A DNA stretch of 64,000 bases from positions 14,203,573-14,267,572 of the forward strand of contig CM054153.1 of assembly GCA_028751875.1 (NCBI GenBank). The letters are read 5' to 3'. A program made the position numbers and the translations under genes. Below, piece after piece: positions 26,101 through 40,515 of the stretch (its first letter is position 1; each line of letters opens with the position of its first letter). This DNA comes from Rapana venosa (taxonomy: Eukaryota; Mollusca; Gastropoda; Neogastropoda; Muricidae). The notes beneath the pieces are model-generated. The model did not search any database and had not been told where the DNA came from. It was given only the letters and a program-made list of their open reading frames with translations.

Positions 26101-29100
26101 AGATGAGACTATAAACCGAGGCCCTGTGTGTGAAGACATGCAGAATGTCTTGTGTACATGTTAAAAGCTCATTTTGCCTTTTTGAAGAGTAGGCGATTGT
26201 GTGCCGGTAAGAATGGATGACAGAAATTAAAATAAAAAAATTGCATGCACGATGGTGTATTCAGACATCATCCCCAAAGTCGGAATGCAGCTACCTTAAT
26301 GGCGAGCAAAAATGGTTGCATATACAAAAATCTTCTTCTTCTTTGTCGAACGCTCTGACAGCAACTATTGTTGTCTGTTATATGAGCGAAAATGCATCAC
26401 GCTGACAAGTCAGGCCCAGCACATCCGACTTCAGCACAAGAGAGAATTGTTATCTTTTAAGTCTTTCTGGAAAAAAGGCAGGAGAATGGACCAAGAAGGC
26501 AGAAAGTAGACAAGAAGGAGGTGACAGGAAGAAAAGGAACAAAGCAGAAACAAAGGCCCCCGGCATCCCCTCGGGGTCACAAAAATCTCACCATTGGTGA
26601 ACCTTGGAGCTTTAGCCGAGGAATGAAAAAAAACCCAACCCTTGTACTCTGTTTTGGATTGGTGGTCTAGAGGTAACGCATTTGCCTGGAAAGTGAGAAG
26701 TACAAGTTTGATTCCTATTTTTTCCCCAAACTTTTCCCCTTTCTCAGAGATCTTGATTGGTGGTCTGGATGCCAGTCTTTCAAATGAGATAATGAACCGA
26801 AGCTCAGAGTTTAACACGCATTCAGCATACGTAAAATAACCCGTCGCAAGAAAGGAGTTGCTCCTGGCAGAATTCTGCAGAAAAAAGCCACTCTCGTAGG
26901 AAAACAAATACACATGCAGACTAAAAAAGAAACAAAAATGAATGGTGGCATTGCTCCTGTGGTGATGCACTCTTCTGGAGAGAGTAGCCCAAATTTCATG
27001 CAGAGAAATCTGCTGTGACGGAAAGTAGCATACAATACAATACCCTGAGTTATTATTAACTAATGAGTTTAATACGGAGATGCAGGCAAGAAGACATGGG
27101 AACCATCATCACCAGACGATGGTGGAAGTGGATTGGGCACATCCTCCGAAGAGACCCACAGTCAATCACAAGAACAGCATTGCACTGGACCCCAGAAGGA
27201 AGGAGAAAGAAAGGAAGACCAAAAGCAACGTGGAGGAGAACTGTAGAAAGTGAGATGAAGGCCATGCAGCACTCTTGGAGATCAGTGACTAGGTTGGCCC
27301 AGAATAGGCAGGAGTGGAAGCGCTTTGTTGCTGCCCTACACACCACTGGGTGTAATGGCTAATGATGATGATGAATGAGTTTAATGTTCAAACCACTAGA
27401 CCAGCCCACCCCCGCCTCCTGGTTTAATGTTTGTTGTTGTTATTTGTTTTACCGGTATCTAGGTTTGTTTGTTTTTTCCAAGGTTTGAAATAAAAAATTT
27501 GCTTTGGTCTTTCCTGTAAAGCTTAACGGTGGTCAGTATAGAGCAATTAGTCATAGGTGTTTGGCTGAAGCTAGTTCACAGATGTGCATGTACATGCTTC
27601 TGTCATAGGATGAAGGCATCTTTCTACAGAAATCTTGGCTGGCACAGCTGTATGGCAGATTTAGATTGCATCTTTCTGATCAAGTGTCTTTCATTTCATT
27701 TTCATTTTCATACCACTTTAAGTCACGACAGATTTCTCTGCATGAAATTCGGGCTGCTCTTCCCGGGGAGAGCGTGTCACCACAAGAGCAGTGCCACCCA
27801 TTATTTTTTTATCTTTTCCTGTCTGCAGCTGTATTTGTTTCCCTATCACAGTGGCTTTTTCTACAGAATTTTTGTCAGGGACAACTGTCTTGTTGCTTGG
27901 GTTCTTTTGTGTGTGCTAAATAATTTTGTGTAACACACGGGACCTTGGTTTATCGTCTCATCCAAAAGACTAGCACCCCGACCACCACTCATGGTCTAAT
28001 GGATGGAGGAAAAGTTTTTTGCCTAAACGGCGATCAAACCACTGCACACTTCCGACCCAGACTTTTCTTTTTCTAGGCAGGCGCGTTATCTATAGACCAC
28101 CAATACACTAAACATATAGTTAAGAATACACGTTTTACTTTTTTCTTTTCTTTCTAATTTAATCAGAACAAAAATTGTCAAGAGAAATATTATTGTCCTT
28201 CTGATGAGTGTCAACATATTTCTCTCTCCCTCTCTTTGCATTCTCTCATTGGATGGGATGCATAGTGCCTGGTCTTCTCCTGTACTTGTAACTCCGCAAG
28301 ATGTCTGTCTGCCCGCTGGCCTCAACTGATGCTTTACGACTTCAGAGAAGCTCAATTTTTGGTACAGGATTCATGCTGGGTATATTCATGTTTCCATAAC
28401 CCACCGCATGCTGAAATGAATTTAGGAATCTTTACCAGATCTTCCGCACATGTATGTTAACAAAAGGAATGAAGGCATTGGCAGGTTTGCGCTTAAATTT
28501 GACATGTAAGGTTCCACCCTTGATTCACCAGATACCACTGCCGAAATTCAAACCCACAATTTGATGAATGTGCAGGACTAAAATCATACTGTCTTAAAAC
28601 ACTGAGCTACAGTACAGTATCCCATCTTTCCCCCATGGGGATGCCAGGGGCCTGTCAGTAAAAAAAAGAGCATCCTCACCTTCTGGAAATTCTGTGTTTG
28701 GAATTCCCCTCTTTTCTATCCCTCTCTTTCCTCCTGCCTTGTTCCTTTTCTTCTTGTCATTTCCTTGTCTATTTTCTGCCCTCTTGGTCCATTCTCCTGC
28801 CTTTTTTCCCCCAGAAAGACATAAAATATGACAGTTCTTGCCCACGCCAAAGTCAGATGCGCTGGGCCTGACTTGACAGGCGCAGTGCAATGTAATTTTG
28901 GCTCCTTGTAACAGACACCAATAGTTGCTGTCTGAGCGTTTTAAAAGAAGAAGAAGAAGAAGAAGCCCACAGCTTGACGGATTTGTAGGACTGAAGTCAA
29001 ATTGTCGTAACCCACGCTGAGTTATCATTTATTTCATTTATACCACTTTAAGTCACGAGATTTCTCTGCGTGAAATTCGGGCTGCTCTTCCCGGGGAGAG

Positions 29101-32100
29101 CACATCGCCACAAGAGCAGCGCCACCCTTTTTTTTTTTTTGGTTGGTCTGCAACTGTATTTCTTTCCCTATCAGAGTGGCTTTTCTCTAAGAATTATCGT
29201 GTCGTCCCTCTGACAAAATCTGTTTCAGGCCTACAGAATAGGAGCCGAGCGACTGGTGAAACTCCGGGAAGGGTCTCGCCTGTTTGTCAAGATCTTTGGC
29301 TTCATCATCCACCCTCTGGGGGTCATCATGGAGTGCATGCTTCAGGTCAGGGACGGCACGCCTCGGGTCAGTTGCAGCCTGCTCGAGCGCATGAAACACC
29401 CGTTTACCTGGTTCCACGTCAGGTCCGTGTTGAGGCAACTTGCCTTGTGCCTGGATTATTTGGTGAGTGCTTTGACAGGGGTTGTTTTTTTTGTGTGTGG
29501 GGGGGAAGTGAAGGTTTTTGTGTGTGTGTGTTGTGTTGTTTTTCGTTCCTTGGCTAGAGCTCTTGAGGTTCACCAATGGTGAGATTTATGTGTATGCGAC
29601 TGTTTCCCCCACCCTTGCCATTCAGGTAGCGGCATTCCAACTTCAGGGATGGTAGTGAAGTATGAAAAAGAAAGGGTTAAAAAAAAAAAAAAAAATTTTT
29701 TTTTTAAATGGTGGGTTTGAGGGAAGAGGGATTTTTTTTTTCCTAAGAGAAAGAGATTGTTTGACGAGGGGAAGATTTGGGGGGGGGAATATTTGTCGTG
29801 GTGGGCAAAAAACAGTCACACAAGCAAACTCGATCATTGGTGAACCTCAGAACTCTAGCCGAGGAATGAAAAAAAAACCCCATTACTATCATCCCAAGGG
29901 GAAGTAACAAGTACTGATTATAACTTGGAATAAAAAATAAGTTGAGATTTTTGCAACCATTCCTCCTCCAACCACCATCCCCCCCCTCCCCCCACCCCCC
30001 AACCATTTAGGTCTCCGCTTTTTTTACTTTGGGGATATTCATCATCGTCATATCAAGTGGAATTAAGGAGCTTTGGCCATGTCTGTCTGTGTGCTATGCG
30101 TGTCTTTCTTTTTAGCAAGTAGGAGGAGTAACTTGTTCTGCTGTGGTTTTACAGAACCAGAAGGGCCTGATCTATGGCAGCCTGTGCTGTTCCAAGATCC
30201 TCATCTACTCGGAAAAAAGCAGCGAGGGTGATCAGGAGTGGATCATCCGCTTGGCAGACCCCAGCAAGGCCATTTACCTGGATACCTTGCCTGTTAAGGA
30301 CAGTCAGAATTGTGACAGGTAACTACTGTGTTGTTTTGTTGAAGTCAGTTGTTTTTCTCTCCCCCTTTCCTTCCTTTCCCTGTGGGGATGTCGGGGGCTT
30401 GTCAGTATAAACAGCATCCCCATCTTCTGGAAATTCTGTGCTAGGAATTCCCTCTTTTCTATCCCTCTCTTTATTTCTGCCTTGTTCCTTTTTGTTTCTG
30501 TCACCTTCTTTTTGTCTTGTTTTCTGCCTTCTTAGTCCGTTCTTGTGCCTTCTCCAGACAAAAACGTAAAAGGTAACAAATCTCTCCTATGCTGAAAGTC
30601 AGATGTGCTGGGCCTGCCATGTGCAATGCGTTTTTGGCTCTATAATAGACAATATTTGGTGTCAGAGCATTCGAAGAAGAAGGAGGATTGTTGTTTGTTT
30701 TGTTAAAATGTCTGGTACATGTGCCTGCAGGGAGTGGGGTAACATCACAGTTAGAGAGTAGAGCTCATGATTGTTGGTAATGACGATGTGGGTGGCTTTT
30801 TTTGTTTGTTCCTCGGCTTGAGCTCTTAAGGTTCACTAATAGTGAGATGGTGTGTTTGTTAAGGAGTGTTTTTTTGCCCACCATAAAGGTAGCTGCATTC
30901 TGACTTCGGGAGTGTCTAAACACAACACCAGTGTGCATGCATTATAAAAAAAGCAAAAGAAAAGTCATTCGTTCTTACCGGCACGCTGCTGACTATTCTT
31001 TCAAAAGGTAGAACGGATTGTAACGTGCGTGCGCACGAGATGTTCCACCATTTAGATGGCCGTGTTCCTACCTCAGGGATGGTGTCTAAACACGACACCT
31101 GTGTGCATGGTTTTAAAGACATTTTGTCGTCCATTCCTACAGGCATGAAATGGCATACTCTTCCAAAAGTTTAATGTGTGCAGAAGTTATTCTACTTGCA
31201 ATCGATTTATAGTCTCCTCTGAAGGACTTGGGCATTCAGTTTGATTTTCCCGTCAAACTGGGAAGAAAGGTCAAGGCTGGGAATGGAACCCAGAACCTCG
31301 CGGTTTACTTGTTTGGCAGGCGAATGTCTTTACCATCCAGCCTCCTTCCTTCTTGATAGACCTGATGTGGTTTCTGTGATTGGTCAAAGGTGAAAAGGTC
31401 AAGGTGTCCCCTAACCTAGTTGTTCATAGGGGAGTGAGGCATCAAGAGACCTCACTTTTCCAGAGGCCAGCATATTGAGGGTGGCACCCATCTCCTCTCC
31501 TTCACTGCTGTACCTTCCTTCTAAAGAGGCAGGTACCCATTTACAACTGGGTGAACTGGGGGACTGTATGGAAGCTAAGGTGTGCAAACGGTCACCCATC
31601 TATCGACCTGCTTAACATTGGCTGGGGGGGGAAGCGACAAGTGTTCTGACCACTGAGCTGTCCTGTGGTTGGTGGGGCTGTAAACAGCAAGGGTTGGATT
31701 ACTGCACAACTTTCTCCGTTTCAAGGAAGTAAAGTGTTTGTAAATAGTTTTGTGCTCTCATCCATCATCTTTGCTGTTACCCAGGTTGGCGTGGATCGCA
31801 CCAGAGCGCTTTGGTAACCTGAAAGACCACACCTTTGCCTCTGAGGTGTACGCACTGGGCACCACCCTGTGGGAAATCGTGGCTGAGGGACGACGTCCAA
31901 ATTCCTGCGTGCCTTCAGGGACTTCTGTAAGTTTCCTCCTCTTCGCTGTCATACGTGCGAAAATGCGTTGCGTTGATGTTAAGCCCAGGGCATCTGACTT
32001 GGGAGAGAATTGTTATCTTTTAAAGTCTTCCTTGGGAAAAAGGCAGGAGATTGGACCAAGAAGGCAGAAAATAGACAAGGAGGTGGTGATGGGAAGAAAA

Positions 32101-35100
32101 GAAACGAGGCAGAAAGAAATAGAAGGATAGATAAGAGGTAATTTCTAGCACAGCACTGTTTCACTGACAATCTGTACAGCTTATGCGGGTGTTGTTGTTT
32201 TTTTTTGAGGGGGGGGGGTTGTTGATATTCATAGGCTAGAGCTCCAAGGTTCATCAATGGTGAGATTTTTTTGCTTGCAACCATTTCCCCACCATTAAGG
32301 TAGTCACATTCCGATTCCAAGGATGATGCCCTAAACATGACATCAGTGTGCGTATGTGTGTTAACAATTTTGTCACCCGTTCCTGCTGACACGCAGGGGT
32401 CTGCACTTCAGAAAGGCAGAATAGGTTTGAACGTTTGTGCAAGATGTTCTGTGCGCATTCAAACATGGGACCTGGGTAGAGTTTTACTGATGTTAGCTGA
32501 TGGCTTTGATGGCGAAGGGTAGGCATTTTTGATCCTAATTTATGCTGTGGGTACTGCCTTGTGGGTTTTCACAAAAACCGTTGAACGTTTGTTGAAGAGC
32601 TGTGAAAGCCGAATGCTACATTACATGACAGAGATCAAATGGGAAGACAGGATCACAAATAAAGAACTATGGAGAATGTGCAAAGTTGATGATCTGAAGT
32701 CTGTAGCTAGTAGCAATAGACTGCGCTGGTTTGGGCACGTTCAACGGAAAGCAGACCACCACATCATAAAAAGAGCAATGAACTTCGTAGTGGATGGAAA
32801 GAGACCAAAGGGAAGACCTAGCAAGACCTGGGCTGCCTGTTTTGCAGTTGATCTTAGAGAAAGGGGCATAAATAAGTAGGAAGCTCAAAACAGAGAGAAA
32901 GATGGAGAAGGCTCATCAATGTCAAACCTCCCCTGGGAGAAACATGACAAAAACGGAAGAAGAAGAAGAAGGTACTGCCTTGTGGGAGGTAGTTGCTAAT
33001 GGTGAACGGCTAAGTGTTTGTATTTCTCAGGATGGGTGTTTGTATTTCTCAGGATGGTTCTGTAAGCTGGGATAACATTTTGCATAGCTTGCACTGATAT
33101 GTGTGTGTGTGTGATGACATAGTAGTCAGAAGCACAATCTTTTTGTGATTTTAGGAATTTTGCTTTTTTGACATTTCAGTGATTACTTTATATAACCCTG
33201 CATCTCTTTTTCTCAAAATTGGTTGTTTTTGTGTGTAAATGATGTTTAAAGATTGTGTATGAAGTGTGAACAAAAACTAGGGGATAGGATAGCTCAGTGG
33301 GCACTGGCTCTCCCCAAGCTAAGGTTAAGTAGCATTGAGAATGGTTACCTCTTAGATTGATGACCATTTGTATGTCTTGACTTCAGTACAGTCCTCAAGT
33401 TCACCCAGCTGTAAATGGGTACCTGCCTCTTTAGGGACAGGGAAGGTAAAGCAGTGAGGGAGAGGAGATGAGAACTGGCCTCAAAAGGATGGCCCCCTAG
33501 AGAAGTTGAGATCTCTGACACCTCATTCCATGACAGCCACATAGGTTATTGGAACAGCTTTTATGAACAAAAACTGCATTGCTTTGGGTATTTTTTGGTC
33601 CCATTTTCTTATGCAGTGTTGTGATCGTATTTAAATTTATAAGGCTTTGGAATGAACACATATACATGTTAAGAACTTCAGAAACTCTTTTTATGTACAC
33701 AGTATCAAATTCCTGTGTTTTGGCAACTTTGTGAAACTTTTTTGTTGTCTAGGTATTTATTTGTGAAAAATATGAAAGAAATTAGGGCCCAAGTGTTTTA
33801 GAATTATTTAGAACTTGCTGGTCTAAGATACAGTATTGTCAACACATAAAAAGTACATTTCATATGTAGTAAGTCAACTGTAAGTAAAAGTTTAAGGTGC
33901 CCCATAACCTATGTGGTCATAGGGGAGCAAGGCATCAGAGACCTCAGCTTCTCTAGGGGCCAGCGTATTGAGGGCGGAGCCCATCTCCTCTTCCTCGCTG
34001 CTTTACCTTCCCTGACCCTAAAGAGGCAGGTACCATTTAAAGCTGGGTGAACTGGGGGACTGTACTGAAGCCAAAGCACGCAAACAGTCACCCATCCAAC
34101 TGGTAATCATGCTCGATGCTGCTTAACCTTGGCTGGGGGAAAGCGAGTGCTCCAACCACTGAGCTATCCCGTCCCCAAAAAGGTCAACTGTAGCAGAAAA
34201 AAAAAGAAAGGTGCATGTGACAGTTCTGAAGTTTTACAGATTCCAAATTTTGGGGTTTCTTTTCCTGCAGAATTCTACACGTTCTCCTTATGATTTGTGT
34301 GTTGTTTTGACACAGGTGGTACACGTTTTCTACAAAGTGTGTTGTGTTTCATCTTGACACAGGTGGTACATGTTCTCTTACAAAGTGTGTTGTGTGTCAT
34401 CTTGACACAGGAGGTACAATTTTTCGGCGGAACTCACAGGCTGCCAACAGACTTTCTGGGAGTGACGAGGTTTGAAGGGGAGGTAAACCAGCCATCCATT
34501 AGTCACAGGGATGTCCTAACAGGCAAATGGGTGGCAGACCATTTCCAGCAAATGGATGACGTGGACGAATACGTACAGGGGGCCCAGTGTTCTGATGGTA
34601 TGTCGTGCACTTAGTTCATACACATGAATGATGGATGCTGTAGCCGAGTGGTTAAGACTTTTGACTTCAATCCTGCTGGTGGTTGAAGTTGTGGGTTCGA
34701 ATCTCACCAGCGACGTCTGGTGAATTAAGGGTGCCTGTGCCTTAATTCCCTTCATGCGGAAACAGATAGAGAAAAATCAAATATGCCGTTGAAGATCCTG
34801 TAATTCGCGTCAGCGTGAGTTATGGAAACCGTACCTAGCATGCATTGCGCAAAATGAGCTGATCTGAAGTTGGAATGTGTTGGCTGAAGTCATGGGGCAG
34901 GCCTCCTGCAGAGTTACAAGCACAGGAGAAGTACCAGGCACTACCCATCCCACCCAGTAAGGGAGCACAGAGAAGAGATACAGATTAATGTTTTATGCTG
35001 GAAATATTTTATTTTGCAAGAAGGTGAAGGAACACAATTGTGTGTGTGTGTGATGTCAAGTAAAGTCGAATTTTTTTTTCCAGATGGTACTGTGAATAAG

Positions 35101-38100
35101 CAATGCATTTGCTTTTTTTCATCATGTGTGTTTGTGTGCGTGTGCACGCGCATCCAATCATGCATACAGAGGCATGTGTGTATGCATGGAGGAGAATTTC
35201 AGGATGGTACTTTGAATAAGAAATGCATTTGCTTTTTTTCATCATGTGTGTGCATGTGTGGTGTGTGTGTGTGTGTGTGTGCGCACACGTCCACTCATGC
35301 ATACAGATGCATGTGTGTATGCATGGAGGAGAATTTCAGGATGGTACTTTGAATAAGCAATGCATTTGCGTTTTTTCGTCATGTGGTATGTGTGTGTGTG
35401 TGTGTGCGCGCGTCCACTCATGCATACAGAGGCATGTGTGTATGCATGGATGAGAATTTCAGGATGACTATGGTGTGTGTGTGTGTATGCACATGTCAGT
35501 TGATTTCGAATATCTATACCTGTATGTCTTTGTGTTTTGTGTATGTGCTTGTTCATGCACACACCTGTAAGGTGTGTCATGAATCATGCCACATTCCGTC
35601 ACGCAGACTGGAACATTTCTTACAACAGATTCCTCCGCTGAAAAAGGTCAGAGTGGAGAGGGACATTCCAGCGGCGAAGAGCAGGCAGCAGGGGAGAGAA
35701 TCACCCCTCTGGAGAGGGTGAAGAAGACCATCGCCAACTTCATCCACTCTTGTCGCCACGAAGACCCCAACCTGCGCCCCACTGCCACCCACATCCTGAA
35801 GACAGTCAACACGCGTAAGTTTTATTTATTTGTTTATTTAAAAAAATATTTATTCTTTTATATCGAGGATAATGGAATAAGCACTCATGTGCTTTTTTAC
35901 ATCCAATCCCCGTGTGTGTGCGGTTTTGTAAATTGCCATCCATTTCCACCAGCACACAATGGCCTACTCTTCCGAAAAGCGGAACAGGATTTAACGTGTG
36001 CGCAAGATGTTCTGCACGCGTTCGAACACAGAGCCTCGGTTTATAGTCTCCTCCGTTGTTTGTTTGTTGACTGCTCTTGGCCTCTCCCTCAAACTCCTTG
36101 AGCAGTCGTTGGAGCACAGCATGAAAGTCTGTCGGCAGTTAACATCGAACCTGACGGAGCCTAGCGTCTAGGTACCAAGGTTTGTGCCGGGTGTGTTCGT
36201 GTCATCCATGCCCTGAAGTCGGAATGCGGCTGCCTTAATAGCGGGCAATAACGCTTGCGTTAGCTGAATTTCATTGTGGACGACGCTTGGGTGGTGTAGC
36301 AGAGGAACAAGCCAGAAAATGTCTTGCCACAGGTCATAACTAGCGTATTTTGTGAAAAGTGACTAGGGATTCATTGTGTATGCAGCATGTTCTGTATGTG
36401 TTGGCTGGCTTTGTAGAATCTAGGTTTATACTCGAATCCCAAGGAATTTCAGGGTAATGGGTGTTGGTACCAGTGTCAACTCTAGGGAGGAAAAAATCCC
36501 TTCAAGGGACCACCTTTAGCGGAGATTGAAACCCTTGTTCTCAGGTACAAACTGGAAAACATTAGAAGTGTTGAGGAATACTAATTTTCTTGTTGCTTTA
36601 AGAGCGTTCACATAATAGCAGCCAACTCAGGGTCAGTACAGACAATGGTCTAGGCCATTTCAATAAAGAAGTAAGTGTAGGTCAGTTATTGTACCATGAA
36701 GGACAGAAAACAAAAAGATAGCCAGGGTTGTTAGGAATGTAAACACTGAGATTGTCCCATGTCTCACTATATATTCATTATATGGAGAAACAAACACCCA
36801 CATGTTAAACAAACAAACTAGTTGATGATTCTGTTGGTAGAACTCAAAGGAAAGTAAACATGAAAACATGCTATGTACAAATATTGATGCTAAGTCCAAG
36901 GATTGAAATACAGCTGGCTGGCTTAGTGCATTCCCAAAACTACTCTCGTAACGTTTTACAGCTAAATCGTGCACCAAACTCCATACTGCTACAGTTAAAT
37001 ACATGATGTAAGAAGGAAGGTGGCAGGATGGTTAAGACATTCACCTGCCCAACAAGTAAACCGTGAGGTTTTAAGTTTGATTCCCAGCCTTGCCCTTTCT
37101 TCCCAGTTTGATGAAAAAAAAAAAAAATCTGAACGTCAAAGTCCTTCAAATGAGACTATAAACCAAGGCACCATATGTGAATGCATGCAGAAATCTTGTG
37201 CACATGTTAAAAATCCATTCCGCTTTTCAGAAAGAGTAGGCCATGCCGATAGGAATGGATGGCAACATCTTTTAAAAAAAACGCTTGCACACAGGTGTTA
37301 GGGTTAGACACCATCCCAGAAGTTGGAATGCGGCTACCTAAATGAGAGAAGGGGGGGGGGGGGGGGGGGGGGGAGGGAACGATTGCATACGCAGAAATCT
37401 CAGAGCTCTGGCCATGGAACCCCCCCCCCCCCATCCCCCCCCCCCCCCCCCCCCCCAAAAAAAAAGTGATAGGAAACGGTAAGCATTTTGTTAGTTCAGG
37501 TCAATACTCGGCAGTCATTAAATGGAGGAAAGGTACCATTCTTGCACTGTCCATAGCAAGAACGCTGCATGCAAGAGTTGTTTCCTGTGGACCTCAGGCA
37601 TCGGCTTCAGGATATCAGGCTCAAGCATTGTACTGCAGACTCCCTAAAGAATGTGTTTCGCTGTGTTCTGCTGGACAGCATTTTTAACTTTCCGAGAGAA
37701 TCTTGACATTTTTAGTCTGATATGATTAAAAATGTCATAGTCACTATGAAGAGGGTTGGTTTTGAGGTTTTGGGGATTGGTTTTATTTTGTTTTTATTTT
37801 ATGGAGACATATAACCGGCAGCTGGGGGTATTGAGCTATAAAAAAGGTGATTTGTTGTTATGATCATTCTTCTTCATCTTCCTCCTCCTCCTCCTCCTTT
37901 TTTTCCTTCTTCTTCCTCTTCTTCTGTTCTTTCCTTTGAATTCTTTCTATCATGGAAATACATCAGAACCATGACGAGGATTGTCAGGACAGGTGATATC
38001 AACCTTTTAAGCTTTTTTAAAATTTCAGTTTTGTATATCATGTATTTAAAACCACTGTCATGTTTTTGTTTGTGGGAATGATGATGTTGGTGATGACGAC

Positions 38101-40470
38101 AATGATGATGATGATAATGACGGTTTTGATGGTGATGATGATGATGGCGATTGTGACGACGACGACGACGATGGTGATGATGATGGCGACGATGATGATG
38201 ATGGTGACGATGGTGATAATGACGATTTTGATAGTGATGATGGTGATGGTGATGATGATGGCGACGATGATGATGATGGTGACGACGACGATGGTGATGT
38301 GTATTGCAGTGCATAAGGAGGTGGAGTTTGCTGCCAGCCATGACGACCACTGGATCATGAACTGTCTGCTGCAGAACAGCATAGAATTGGGATTTACCAG
38401 TGGCCAAAACGTGGCGGAGCTCCATCGAAACCTGCAAGCAAACAGTACGATTTTAAGAATGGATTTTTTTTTTTTTAATGATAAGATTTTATTCACTTGT
38501 TTATTCGTTTGTATGTTTGCGTTTTAGTCCTCTTGATTTTTGTGGTGGCCAAAGCTTGCAAGCAAACAGTATGGTTTTTTTAATTTTTAAAAATTTTTTA
38601 AAGATTTCATTTATTTATTTATTTGTTTGTGTTTTGGCTCTTGTTTTGTGACTCAGTCAGTGCTTGCAAACAAACAGTAATCTTTTAAAAAAAATTTGTG
38701 AATCCGTTTGTGGTGGGGGGAGGGGGGTTTGAAGGGGGGTGGGGGGTGGTTTGGCTTTCTTATTTTGTCACTTGGTCAGAGCCTACAAACATGATACACA
38801 TTTTTTTTAAAACAGAATTTTCATTTCTCTGTTTATTTATTCATTCACGTATATATTTGTTCGTTTGTTTGATTTTTCGTTTTTCGTTTTTTTCCAACTC
38901 GGTCTGTGTATTGCTGAGGCAAAGAGATTGAAATAATGAGCGGCGAGAGAATAGCAGGACAGAAACATCACAGAAGATAAGCCCGCCCCTCCCCACACAA
39001 AACCCCCCAAAAAAACCCAAAACCAAAAAACAAACAAAAAAAAAGAAGGAAAGTGGCGGGATGGTTAAGATGTTTACCTACCTAACAAGTAAACCGTGAT
39101 GTTCTGGGTTCGATACCACCTTGCCCTTTCTTCCCAGTTGGAGAAAATCAAACTGAACGCCCAAGTCCTCCATATGAGACTATAAACTGAGGCTGTGTGT
39201 GTGAACGCACACAGAACATCTTAAAACCCAATGCACGCGGAACATCTTAACCCTTGCACTGCTGGATATAATTATTGGCGCTCACAGGAATTGCACTTAA
39301 AACCAAGAATTTTTAGCATGGCTACCTTCGTTCTGTTTTAGGGTTTTTACATGCTTATGACTAACACTAGATAGGTAAACCTATACATTTTTGGAAAGTA
39401 GAGACAATGTAGAATGTGATACAAAAAACAAAAAGACATTACCTAGTATGCTACAGGAGATATCTCACAAATTGTATTGAAAAAACTCCCTGACAGGTAA
39501 GCCACCGCACCCTCTACTTTTCATCAACTACACCCCTTTCATGGCAGAGACACAGAACAGAATGAGCAACAAGGCAAAGCAACATGTGTTAAAGGCATTA
39601 GAAGTGTGAGATAAGACTCCACTTCATTCACCATCCTTACTTTGGTGACTAGCCATTCACTTCCAACAACTGACTCCTTTAGGTTGGTGTCAACATTCCT
39701 TTCCAGATCATCATCACTCCTAGTAACCCTAATCACACAAAGGACTGGAAGTAGACACTTGAGGGACCCTACCAATTGAAAAGGAGGCACTTTTCCCAAA
39801 AGTTAGGATGATAATTGATTGATGTTGAACCTGACTTATGCAACGCCACATAGCCCATCGCGCTGTATGGGTTAAAACCCACGCACGTTAAAACCCAATG
39901 CACGCAGAACATCTCAAAACCCAACGCAAGCAGAACATCTTAAAACCCATTCCACCTTTTGTTAAATCCCATACCGCCTTTCAGAAGAGTAGGCCATTTC
40001 ATGTCAGTAGGAATGGATGTCAAAATTTCGAAAATGCATGTACACAGGTGTCGCGTTTAGACACCATCCCCAAAATTAGAATGCGCCTACCTAAATAGTA
40101 GGAGATGGGGGGGGGGGGGGGAAGAAACAGCTGCGTATGGAAAAATCTCACCATTGTTGAACCTTGTAGCTTTAACTGAGGAACCAAAAAAAACAAAACC
40201 AAAAGAAAAACGAACAAACCCCCCCCCACCCCCCAAAAAAAAAATGAAATGCACAAAAAAGCAGCATTTCGCAACATTGTTTTTTTGTGTGTGTGTTTGT
40301 TTTCCACACACAGTGCAAGTGCAGCAAGCGAATGTGCAGCAAAGGACGAGGGAAGAGCTGAAGAACTGGGAGATGAGGTTTCAAGGGACGATGGGTCACT
40401 CCATCATCTTGGGCTCTCGTCTTAGAGTGCCTCAAATGGCCGTTGAGCTGGGGCAGGTATGGTATGAAGT

Positions 40471-40515
<45 letters not shown>

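Noticed and set aside
29256..29582. Exon 10 extended past 29462 as a separate gene
   Set aside because: A strong GTGAGT donor follows TTG at 29462 and the phase matches exon 11.
35607..35628. ACGCAG acceptor at 35601-35606 for exon 14
   Set aside because: In the phase fixed by the exon 13 donor it reads into a TGA; TTACAACAG at 35628 keeps the frame.
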